Counted from the stretch's first letter, positions 1 through 5,406 are shown. The stretch is 9,851 bases of DNA from JAAOYC01 sp036481345 (GCA_036481345.1 JAZGHU010000002.1:1-9851), one strand, 5' to 3'. The notes: generated by a model from the sequence alone, not told the origin. A program made the numbers and translations.

Positions 1-242
1 ATCAACAAGTTGCTGAATTAAAATCAAGACCTGTTCAACAAGCTCCAAAAGTTGAACCTGCTCCTGTTGAAGAAAAACAAGAAAATCCTGCAAATGAACC
101 TCAACAAGTTGCTCCAGGTCCAGCAGAAGAGCCTCAGAAAGTTGAAGAAGCTCAAAAAGAGGGAGAAAGCAACCCAAGAACAGGAAATCATAATTCAGAA
201 GATGTTTCTATTGAGAAAATGTTTTATTATGGGAATAAATAA
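1..242 (+). CDS. C-terminal part of a low-complexity Pro/Glu/Gln-rich protein (5' end outside window)
   Basis: The frame beginning at base 3 is open from the window edge to a TAA at 240-242 and gives 79 residues. The sequence is rich in Gln, Pro, Glu and Ala (for example PQQVAPGPAEEPQKVEEAQK) and looks like a flexible hydrophilic linker or tail. It then ends in a non-repetitive motif, EDVSIEKMFYYGNK. A bland linker followed by a short aromatic terminal motif suggests that the terminal residues are a docking or recognition element, but this is inference. The start and any folded N-terminal domain lie upstream of the window. An overlapping frame at 52-252 is also open but gives a Leu/Lys-rich peptide made by reading the same repeats out of frame, so I prefer frame 3. 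I do not recognise the family and no function is assigned. The next gene has its own promoter, so this is probably a separate transcript. Confidence 0.72.
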   Translation, partial: QQVAELKSRPVQQAPKVEPAPVEEKQENPANEPQQVAPGPAEEPQKVEEAQKEGESNPRTGNHNSEDVSIEKMFYYGNK

Positions 243-298
243 AAACTATTAAACAATGATCTTCTTTCAGAAGCTCAAGCATCAAAGTTCTGTGCAAA

Positions 299-309
299 CT
301 TTTATATAC
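299..309 (+). promoter_or_regulatory. TATA box for the RuBisCO gene
   Basis: The stretch CTTTTATATAC is centred about 40 bp before the ATG at 344. Transcription starting about 25 bp downstream would leave a leader of 10-20 nt. That is just enough for the GAGGTC Shine-Dalgarno-like site at 335-340, four bases before the ATG. The AT-rich archaeal TATA form and the absence of a competing promoter in 243-343 support the call. Confidence 0.6.
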
Positions 310-343
310 TATTATTCTAATTTTAATTAAAAAAGAGGTCTAA

Positions 344-1609
344 ATGTTAGAGTATATTAATAGGGAATATAAGCCAAAAGCTAATGATTTAGTTGCAGAG
401 TACAGAGTTCAGCCAAATAAGATTTCTATTGAAAAAGCTTCTGAACACATTGCAGGAGAATCAAGTATTGGAACATGGACAACTATTTCTACAATGAATG
501 AGAAGATAGCTAAGAAACTAAAACCAAATGTGTACTCTATTAATAGGCAGACAAAAGAAGTTAAGATTGCTTATCCTGCTGAATTGTTTGAAGCAGGAAA
601 CATGCCTCAGATATATTCAGCTATTGCAGGGAATATATTTGGCATGAAAGCGATAAAAGGATTAAGATTACAAGACATTTCCTTTCCAAAATCTATCATG
701 GATAAGTTCTCAGGCCCAAAATTTGGGATAAAAGGAGTAAGAAAAATCTTAAAAATAAAAAAACGGCCTTTAGTTGGAACTATTGTCAAACCAAAAGTAG
801 GATTAGATCATAATCAACATGCAGAAGTTGCATACAATTCATGGGCTGGCGGCCTAGATGTTGTAAAAGACGATGAAAATCTAGCATCAATGACATTCAA
901 TAACTTTGAAAAAAGAGTAAAAGAAACATTGAGATTAAGAGACAAAGCAGAAAAAGAAACAGGCGAAAGAAAGATGTACATGGCAAATGTCACTGCAGAA
1001 ACTACAGAGATGCTGAGAAGAGCAAAGTTTGTAAAAGCTCAAGGTGGAGAATATATCATGGTTGATATTATCACAGCAGGATGGTCAGGATTACAAACTT
1101 TAAGACAGGCTAACTTAGGAATGGTCATCCATGCACATAGAGCAATGCATGGAGCATTCACAGAAAATCCCCATCATGGAATTTCAATGCTGACAATAGC
1201 AAAAACAGCAAGATTGATTGGAGTTGATCAGATCCATGTTGGAGCTATTATAGGAAAGATGAAAGGTGGAAAAGAAGAAGTACAGAATATAGGAGAAAAC
1301 ATTGAAAAACATATCATCAACCCTGATGCAGAAGATCATATTCTAGCTCAAAAATGGTATAACATCAAGCCAGTATTTGCTGTATGCTCTGGAGGACTAG
1401 AACCAAGCAAAATACCTCCTTTAATTAATGCAATGGGAAAAGATATAATAATGCAGTTTGGCGGAGGATGTCATGGTCATCCTGATGGAACTTATGCAGG
1501 AGCTGTGGCAATAAGGCAAGCTTTAGATGCTGCAATGCAAAGAATACCCACGAGAGAATACGCAGAATACCACAGAGAATTAAAAAAAGCATTAGATAAG
1601 TGGACATAA
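344..1609 (+). CDS. rbcL: Form III ribulose-1,5-bisphosphate carboxylase large subunit
   Basis: A complete 421-residue RuBisCO, which carboxylates ribulose-1,5-bisphosphate to two 3-phosphoglycerates. In archaea form III enzymes usually work in the AMP pathway (AMP phosphorylase, ribose-1,5-bisphosphate isomerase, RuBisCO), recycling nucleoside ribose into glycolysis. The N-terminal domain carries GESSIGTWTT (Glu39, Thr44, Trp45) and NIFGMKA (Asn97). The TIM barrel carries GTIVKPK (Lys149), the activation site VKDDE (Lys175 carbamylated; Asp177, Glu178 bind Mg), HRAMH (His265), IHVG (His298), loop 6 IIGK (Lys305), CSGG (Ser349) and the phosphate loop GGGCHGHPDG. The GHPDG form, the length and the lack of a long insertion point to form III (III-b-like) rather than I, II, II/III or the non-carboxylating form IV. 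The subtype is less sure. The ATG at 344 follows GAGGTC at 335-340. Neither partner gene of the AMP pathway is nearby, and no small subunit is present, as expected for form III. Confidence 0.96.
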   Translation: MLEYINREYKPKANDLVAEYRVQPNKISIEKASEHIAGESSIGTWTTISTMNEKIAKKLKPNVYSINRQTKEVKIAYPAELFEAGNMPQIYSAIAGNIFGMKAIKGLRLQDISFPKSIMDKFSGPKFGIKGVRKILKIKKRPLVGTIVKPKVGLDHNQHAEVAYNSWAGGLDVVKDDENLASMTFNNFEKRVKETLRLRDKAEKETGERKMYMANVTAETTEMLRRAKFVKAQGGEYIMVDIITAGWSGLQTLRQANLGMVIHAHRAMHGAFTENPHHGISMLTIAKTARLIGVDQIHVGAIIGKMKGGKEEVQNIGENIEKHIINPDAEDHILAQKWYNIKPVFAVCSGGLEPSKIPPLINAMGKDIIMQFGGGCHGHPDGTYAGAVAIRQALDAAMQRIPTREYAEYHRELKKALDKWT

Positions 1610-1637
1610 TTACTATTTCTATTGAAATTACCATAAG

Positions 1638-1647
1638 CTTTATAAAC
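1638..1647 (+). promoter_or_regulatory. TATA box for the acidic surface protein gene
   Basis: CTTTATAAAC lies in the short gap after the RuBisCO gene. A start about 25 bp downstream would fall near 1668 and give a leader of about 60 nt before the ATG at 1728. This contrasts with the leaderless genes further right. The leader holds a 12-bp palindrome and a GGAGGT ribosome binding site. Confidence 0.6.
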
Positions 1648-1689
1648 CACTGTCATTACTCTGGAATAAATACACTAGAGGTATAGATA

Positions 1690-1701
1690 TTCAAGCTTGA
1701 A
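1690..1701 (+). repeat. 12-bp perfect palindrome TTCAAGCTTGAA in the 5' leader
   Basis: A perfect dyad lying 10 bp before the GGAGGT site (1712-1717) and downstream of the predicted transcription start. The flanks extend the symmetry imperfectly (GATAT on the left, ATATT on the right). It could be an operator for a dimeric regulator or a short hairpin just before the ribosome binding site. Nothing in the window shows which, and an AT-rich 12-mer palindrome can arise by chance. Confidence 0.4.
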
Positions 1702-1727
1702 ATATTTCCATGGAGGTAATGATTAAA

Positions 1728-3152
1728 ATGAAAAAAGTATTTACAGCTATTTTAGCTGCTATATTATTGATTTTCTGCGTGGCTACAGCTAGCGCTGCTG
1801 TTTCTGTTGAAAGTACTTTTGACAGCAATAGTCCATTATTTGGAGGCTCTAGTCAGATGGCTAGTAATTCAAATGCAGATGATGAAGTTGATGAGAACAT
1901 ACATGATACAGGAGATGTTACTCTTAACTCAACAGCAGCTGTTACAGTAACAAGTATAACTGTAGTTCCTGAAAGCGGATTTACTGAAACAGAATTAAAC
2001 ATCACATTAGATGATGCTGATTTGACTCTTGCTGCAAACGTACCAGAAGCTATAACATTAAAAGCAAGAATTCCTGAAAATCTAGATGCTGTTGATTCAG
2101 ATCTAGAAGAAGTTGCATTTAAAGTAGCAACAGTTACTATTAATTTCAACACAGGAACTCCAATTTCTTTTGATGTTTATATGCAAAGAAAGAACATGCT
2201 TGATGTAAATGATGTAGAAATCAAAGTAAATGATGACGATACATATGATGAAGACGATACAGTTGATGAAGTTAAACCAGGTTCTTATCTTGAAATCTCT
2301 GTAGAAGTAGAAAACACATATGATGAAGATGATGACGATGTTGATATTGATGTTGAACTTAAAATTGACATTGATGATGATAGTGATTTTGACATTGACG
2401 ATGGAGATGATGTAGGATTAGATGCTGAAGAAGAAGGAACTCTAAAAGCTACAATCGAAGTAGAAAGCGATGCTGATGATGAAGATTACGACATGTTCAT
2501 AGATTTAGAAGCTGATGACGCACACGGTGCAAAACACGGTGTAAGTTATGAAGTTAATCTAAAGATTGAAAGAAAATCTCATGATGTTGTAATAAAATCA
2601 TTGAACCTTGGTTTAGACAATGTAGAATGTTCAAGAGACAACTCTATATTTGTAAAGATCGAAAACATCGGTAAAAGAGATGAAGATGAAGTTTCCCTTT
2701 ATCTAAAGAGCGATGCATTAGACATTGACTTTGCTAAAGAAAACTTTGATCTTGATGAAAATGACGACTACTCAAAAACATTGAGTTTCAATGTACCAGC
2801 AGATTTGAATGCAGGAACATATCTGATTACAGCAAGTGTATACTACAGCGGAACTAAAAGTGACGGAGTTCATGCAGATGAAAAAGATATTCCATTGTAT
2901 GTTCAAGTATGCGGCGGATCAACTGTAGTTGACACAACACCATCAACACCAACTAATGTAGGTGTAACTGATGACGGACAGATACAAGTGACTGTTCCTG
3001 ATGCAGTTCTTCAAGGTTTCGGAATAGTTGAAACATATGAAGAAGATGAAAGCTTCACAGACAGTACAGCATTTATTGTTCTATTAAGTGCACTAGTTAT
3101 TGCATTACTAGGTGGAGAAGCTGCATTAATCGTATGGTTAGTCAAGAAATAA
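1728..3152 (+). CDS. Secreted, C-terminally anchored, Asp-rich surface protein with CARDB/Ig-like domains (S-layer-like)
   Basis: A 474-residue exported protein. I chose the ATG at 1728 because GGAGGT (1712-1717) sits 10 nt before it and because the protein then begins with a clean signal peptide (MKKVF, a hydrophobic run, ATASA, likely cleavage after residue 23). In-frame ATGs at 1710 and 1719 overlap or touch the ribosome binding site. After a Ser/Asn/Asp-rich stretch there are beta-rich segments at about 65-155, a very acidic region at about 165-275 with many Asp/Glu runs, and a CARDB/APHP-like Ig fold at about 284-395. That fold is bracketed by Cys301 and Cys395, which could form a disulfide. 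A Thr/Pro/Val linker leads to one transmembrane segment at about 448-471 ending WLVKK, so the bulk is outside the cell. The membrane helix contains Glu464. The architecture resembles putative S-layer proteins of DPANN archaea. The acidic region may bind divalent cations. Exact function is unknown. Confidence 0.85.
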   Translation: MKKVFTAILAAILLIFCVATASAAVSVESTFDSNSPLFGGSSQMASNSNADDEVDENIHDTGDVTLNSTAAVTVTSITVVPESGFTETELNITLDDADLTLAANVPEAITLKARIPENLDAVDSDLEEVAFKVATVTINFNTGTPISFDVYMQRKNMLDVNDVEIKVNDDDTYDEDDTVDEVKPGSYLEISVEVENTYDEDDDDVDIDVELKIDIDDDSDFDIDDGDDVGLDAEEEGTLKATIEVESDADDEDYDMFIDLEADDAHGAKHGVSYEVNLKIERKSHDVVIKSLNLGLDNVECSRDNSIFVKIENIGKRDEDEVSLYLKSDALDIDFAKENFDLDENDDYSKTLSFNVPADLNAGTYLITASVYYSGTKSDGVHADEKDIPLYVQVCGGSTVVDTTPSTPTNVGVTDDGQIQVTVPDAVLQGFGIVETYEEDESFTDSTAFIVLLSALVIALLGGEAALIVWLVKK

Positions 3153-3153
3153 A

Positions 3154-3181
3154 TTTTATTTCTTTTTTTTTCTCTTTTTTT
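3154..3181 (+). terminator. Oligo-T archaeal terminator
   Basis: Immediately after the TAA at 3150-3152 comes a pyrimidine tract with two uninterrupted T runs, nine (3163-3171) and seven (3175-3181), and no preceding hairpin. Runs of T on the non-template strand are the usual archaeal termination signal. This is the strongest such site in the window and closes the surface-protein transcript. Confidence 0.78.
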
Positions 3182-3194
3182 AATTTAGAAAAAA

Positions 3195-3203
3195 TATTTA
3201 AAT
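3195..3203 (+). promoter_or_regulatory. TATA box of a leaderless gene starting at 3227
   Basis: TATTTAAAT is centred about 28 bp before the ATG at 3227, which puts the expected transcription start at or very near that codon. No Shine-Dalgarno sequence precedes the ATG. This geometry matches the next two genes and argues that 3227, not 3362, is the original start of the following gene. Confidence 0.6.
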
Positions 3204-3226
3204 GTTCATTCTCTTAATATTACTAA

Positions 3227-3670
3227 ATGAAAGATCTGATATCTAGACTGCATAAAGGCTAAGAAATTGATCCTCAATTTGCTCGGATTAAACCTGAATT
3301 AAAAAATGTAGAGTATTGTTTAAGACTTAGGGTTCATTCTCCAGATTATAATACTCATGCCATGGCAGTTAAGGGATTTTCTATGGCTCTTGAAGCAGTT
3401 TTAGATGAAAAAAGATATGAGATTAAAATTCAAGATAATTCTGAAATATACATTGCTCCTCAAGAAATAAGAACCAAAGTAAAAGATTTAGATGTTGAAA
3501 TAGCAAAACTAAAAGAAACTGCACAATTTAGAGAGATTGATTTTACTGTTTTAATCTCTTATACTGCAAAAAGCCCTCAAGAATTTGAAAAGATAAGAGA
3601 ATTTCTATTAACTATTCCTACTGATGATGGAATGCCAAAAAAAGATGCCACTTTCTTTGCTTATGATTAG
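3227..3670 (+). pseudogene. Unrecognised small protein gene interrupted by an in-frame TAA at codon 12
   Basis: From the ATG at 3227 the frame reads MKDLISRLHKG, meets TAA at 3260-3262, then stays open to the TAG at 3668-3670. The stretch after the stop (EIDPQFARIKPELKNVEY onward) looks like normal protein. The only in-frame ATG after the stop is at 3362, giving 102 residues, but it has neither a TATA box at the right distance nor a ribosome binding site. The restored product would be about 147 residues, soluble, mixed alpha/beta, ending PKKDATFFAYD. I do not recognise the family. It may be a nonsense-mutated gene, a base-call error (AAA, GAA or CAA read as TAA), or a gene now using 3362. The TAA makes a pyrrolysine (TAG) or selenocysteine (TGA) explanation unlikely. 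The long intact frame downstream suggests a recent change or an error. Confidence 0.6.
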
Positions 3671-3689
3671 TTTTTGAATATTAACGAAG

Positions 3690-3699
3690 CTTTTTAAAT
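3690..3699 (+). promoter_or_regulatory. TATA box of the leaderless gene at 3720
   Basis: CTTTTTAAAT is centred 25 bp before the ATG at 3720, so transcription should begin at or within a base or two of the start codon. There is no Shine-Dalgarno sequence in the 49-bp gap. A short T run at 3671-3675 may help end the upstream transcript. Confidence 0.65.
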
Positions 3700-3719
3700 T
3701 TCTCACATTTCTATTTACT

Positions 3720-4418
3720 ATGAGTGAATATACTGTTAGAAAATTACTTATGCGTTCAATAGAATTAGAAGCAAGACTAAACAGAGCAGAAGCAGTTGCT
3801 CTATATTATAATCCAAAAGTTGATGATTTTAAGACTTCTGAGCTCTATATTAGTGAAGTTCTTGCATCCTTAATACATAATGGGGAAATAGATAGAGAAG
3901 AAGTAGAGCATTATACTGAAATGAAAGGGAAATTCTATAATAAAATAAGGGCTCGTAGAATCGCAGATCAGTGCGATCTTGGAATTGCAGATTCACTTTC
4001 AGATGCAATGTTGGAATATGGTATTATATTTGAAGAAGAACCAGAGTGTGAAGGATTTGAAGCATTATTTTACTCAGACTCGGCACTTCTTAGCCATGAT
4101 CATAATGGAATATTAAATTTCTATAACATTGGAGCACAAAACGCACTCCACCATTTGCCAGAAAAAGCAATTGGTATGCCATCTATAGATTTAGTTCCAA
4201 AGGGTCTAAGATTGATAGAAGAAAGACAAAAACTCTTTGAAAGAGTTATAAATGAAAGAATCGCAATAGAAATACAAGAAGAAAGAATAACGGCTTCTGG
4301 AGATCCAGTAGAAATAAAAGCAGTAGTATTCCCCTATGAACTTGATTCTAAACTCACAATAGTAGCAAGAGCAGAGCCTATAACTACAGGAAATCCATCA
4401 CCATTCTTAAGAAAGTAA
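3720..4418 (+). CDS. Protein with a C-terminal PAS/MEKHLA-like domain and an alpha-helical N-terminal region
   Basis: A 232-residue soluble protein, expressed from a leaderless promoter. Residues 1-105 are predicted by eye to be helical and charged (SIELEARLNRAEAV, EVEHYTEMKGKFYNKIRARR) and I do not recognise them. Residues about 117-220 resemble the MEKHLA subgroup of PAS folds: ALLSHDHNGILNFYNIGAQN fits the opening strands with the conserved 'N' segment, followed by a helix with GMPSIDLVP, a long charged helix at about 163-180 and two closing strands (EIQEERITASGDPVEIKA and KLTIVARAEP). PAS domains bind small ligands or mediate dimerisation in sensing. No kinase, cyclase or DNA-binding domain is attached here, so any output would be through a partner. 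The helix-turn-helix gene 40 bp downstream could be such a partner, but it has its own promoter. The domain call is by resemblance only. Confidence 0.55.
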   Translation: MSEYTVRKLLMRSIELEARLNRAEAVALYYNPKVDDFKTSELYISEVLASLIHNGEIDREEVEHYTEMKGKFYNKIRARRIADQCDLGIADSLSDAMLEYGIIFEEEPECEGFEALFYSDSALLSHDHNGILNFYNIGAQNALHHLPEKAIGMPSIDLVPKGLRLIEERQKLFERVINERIAIEIQEERITASGDPVEIKAVVFPYELDSKLTIVARAEPITTGNPSPFLRK

Positions 4419-4429
4419 ATTCACAAAGG

Positions 4430-4439
4430 TTTATAAAAT
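4430..4439 (+). promoter_or_regulatory. TATA box of the leaderless gene at 4459
   Basis: TTTATAAAAT is centred about 25 bp before the ATG at 4459, with a purine-containing CAAAGG upstream in the place of a BRE. A second ATG at 4455 is out of frame. The geometry again predicts a leaderless mRNA. Confidence 0.65.
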
Positions 4440-4458
4440 AAGTTATATGGGCAAATGA

Positions 4459-4884
4459 ATGGGAAATGATGAATACGAGGAGGCAGCAAACCGAGCAAGA
4501 TTAGACATAGATGAATCCCAAAGAAATCTTCTAAACATACATATAGATCACATAAAAGAAAGTTATGAAGTCTTATCTTCAAACGAAAGGAGCTTTATTT
4601 TGCAAGGATTAGATAGACTTATACAAGGAATAGGAGATAAAAAACTCATGAAAAGACTAAAACTAGGATCATTTAATCCATCAGAAGCTAGAAAAATAAG
4701 AAAAGATGCTGGACTTACACAAACTAAATTAGCAGAACAAATTGGATTAATGAAAAGAGGGGATGCTGAAATAAGGGGCAATACAGAGATTTCATTTTAT
4801 GAAAGAGGCGATCGAGAACCATTAAATGGAGAGTTTGCAATTAAGTATCTTGATTGGTTAAGAGATCATGGATATTCAGGCTAA
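4459..4884 (+). CDS. XRE/Cro-type helix-turn-helix DNA-binding protein
   Basis: A 141-residue protein with a C-terminal helix-turn-helix. Residues 76-96 (EARKIRKDAGLTQTKLAEQIG) match the first two helices of the Cro/C1/XRE fold. The recognition helix and its exit follow as ISFYERGDREP at about 111-121. Between helices 2 and 3, where the family usually has a turn of about four residues, there are about 13 (LMKRGDAEIRGNTE), so the turn is enlarged. The N-terminal 70 residues are charged and helical, perhaps for dimerisation, and do not match a domain I know. The last residues (YLDWLRDHGY) form another helix. The short length and DNA-binding fold suggest a transcription regulator. Possible targets include its own leaderless promoter or that of the superoperon starting right after it, but nothing in the sequence fixes this. 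Confidence 0.75.
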   Translation: MGNDEYEEAANRARLDIDESQRNLLNIHIDHIKESYEVLSSNERSFILQGLDRLIQGIGDKKLMKRLKLGSFNPSEARKIRKDAGLTQTKLAEQIGLMKRGDAEIRGNTEISFYERGDREPLNGEFAIKYLDWLRDHGYSG

Positions 4885-4927
4885 AATTTAAATTCTATAA
4901 ACCAAACAAACGCTACAATCCCATACC

Positions 4928-4937
4928 TTTATAAATA
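4928..4937 (+). promoter_or_regulatory. TATA box of the exosome superoperon
   Basis: TTTATAAATA is the best promoter element in the 145-bp gap between the helix-turn-helix gene and pop5. A start about 25 bp downstream falls near 4958 and leaves a leader of roughly 70 nt, unlike the leaderless genes just upstream. Weaker AT-rich elements at 4884-4903 could be alternative promoters. No other clear promoter is seen before the eight-gene run that follows. Confidence 0.6.
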
Positions 4938-4968
4938 CTAAAATCCTTCTGTTTTACTAAGAGAGAAA

Positions 4969-5013
4969 GAGAAACCAACCAATAAGAGGTTATTTCTCGG
5001 TTAATGAAAACCG
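4969..5013 (+). promoter_or_regulatory. Structured 5' leader of the superoperon: two adjacent hairpins
   Basis: Hairpin 1 pairs GAGAAA (4969-4974) with TTTCTC (4993-4998) and, inside it, AACC (4977-4980) with GGTT (4988-4991). Hairpin 2 pairs CGGTT (4998-5002) with AACCG (5009-5013) around the loop AATGAA, which contains the ATG of a 7-codon upstream ORF. A competing pairing is possible between GTTAAT (5000-5005) and ATTAAC (5023-5028), which would open hairpin 2 and touch the end of the pop5 ribosome binding site. Mutually exclusive pairings next to a start site are what a translational switch would look like, but these stems are short and this is a reading by eye. Confidence 0.4.
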
Positions 5014-5027
5014 TTTTGGGTGATTAA
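5004..5027 (+). CDS. Possible 7-codon upstream ORF (MKTVLGD)
   Basis: ATG at 5004 opens a 7-codon frame ending in TAA at 5025-5027, two bases before the proposed ATT start of pop5. It overlaps the pop5 ribosome binding site (5018-5024). A GAGGT at 4986-4990 lies 13 nt before its ATG, which is far for a Shine-Dalgarno site. If translated, ribosomes finishing it would stop exactly where pop5 must start, allowing coupled re-initiation at a weak codon. An ORF this short can occur by chance, so it is tentative. Confidence 0.3.
   Translation: MKTVLGD
5018..5024 (+). promoter_or_regulatory. Ribosome binding site that decides the pop5 start
   Basis: GGGTGAT contains GGTGA (5019-5023), complementary to the archaeal 16S 3' end. 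Six bases separate it from ATT at 5030. The same measure is 6 for rrp42, 7 for rrp4 and 8 for rrp41, so this spacing favours ATT at 5030 over ACG at 5027 or the ATG at 5147. Confidence 0.6.
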
Positions 5028-5029
5028 CG

Positions 5030-5386
5030 ATTAAAAACAAATTAAAAACATTATTACCGACTTTAAAGGAGAAAAAGCGCTATTTAGCCTTTGAAATAGT
5101 CTCAAATAACGAAATTAAAGACTTTAGTACAATTTCAGGCGAGATTATGGCTAAAACGCAGGAATTAATAGGCCAATTAGGCATTGCAAAAGCAGGAATT
5201 CAAGTAATAAAAGACTGCTTTAAACCTAAACTCCAAAAAGGAATTATTAAAGTCGGACACAAATCAGTAGATGAACTTAAAATGGCATTATCATTAATAG
5301 AAACTATTAATAATAAAAAAGTAATTGTAAAATCAATAGGAGTTTCAGGAATACTGAAAAAAGCAAAAGAACGATACTTAAAATAA
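5030..5386 (+). CDS. rnp2: RNase P protein component Pop5 (Rnp2), apparent ATT start
   Basis: A protein subunit of archaeal RNase P, which with the catalytic RNA removes 5' leaders from pre-tRNA; Pop5 works as a heterotetramer with Rpp30. From 5030 the product is 118 residues, normal for the family. It shows the N-terminal signature LPTLKEKKRYLAFEI (residues 9-23), the central QKGIIKVGHKSVDELKMAL (69-87) and the C-terminal SIGVSGILKKAKER (102-115). Starting at the first ATG (5147) would remove 39 residues, including the signature and first strand. Between the in-frame TGA at 5021 and that ATG there is no ATG, GTG or TTG, so the start must be unusual. ATT at 5030 gives MKNKLKTLLP and has a well-placed ribosome binding site. 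It is first in the superoperon, 20 bp before psmA. The Rpp30 gene, often adjacent in archaea, is not here. Family identity is firm; the start is inferred, and an ATG misread as ATT is possible. Confidence 0.88.
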   Translation: MKNKLKTLLPTLKEKKRYLAFEIVSNNEIKDFSTISGEIMAKTQELIGQLGIAKAGIQVIKDCFKPKLQKGIIKVGHKSVDELKMALSLIETINNKKVIVKSIGVSGILKKAKERYLK

Positions 5387-5406
5387 ACACGAGGTGTAAA
5401 TAAAAA

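Noticed and set aside
52..252. A 66-residue plus-strand ORF rich in Leu and Lys
   Set aside because: It is an out-of-frame reading of the Gln/Pro/Glu-rich coding repeats; frame 3 has the better protein character and stays open to the window edge.
261..273. Hairpin CTTCT-TTC-AGAAG between the first gene and RuBisCO
   Set aside because: Only five base pairs and no T run after it, so it is not supported as a terminator or RNA gene.
1710..1727. Earlier ATGs (1710, 1719) for the surface protein
   Set aside because: They overlap or abut GGAGGT; the ATG at 1728 gives correct spacing and a standard signal peptide.
3260..3262. Stop-codon recoding by pyrrolysine or selenocysteine
   Set aside because: The codon is TAA, whereas pyrrolysine uses TAG and selenocysteine TGA.
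4885..5029. Possible tRNA, C/D-box RNA or riboswitch in the gap before pop5
   Set aside because: No T-loop-like GTTCGAATC, no convincing C/D boxes and no known riboswitch core; only short hairpins are visible.
5147..5386. pop5 starting at its first ATG (79 residues)
   Set aside because: It would remove the conserved LPTLKEKKRYLAFEI region, which is clearly encoded upstream in the same frame.
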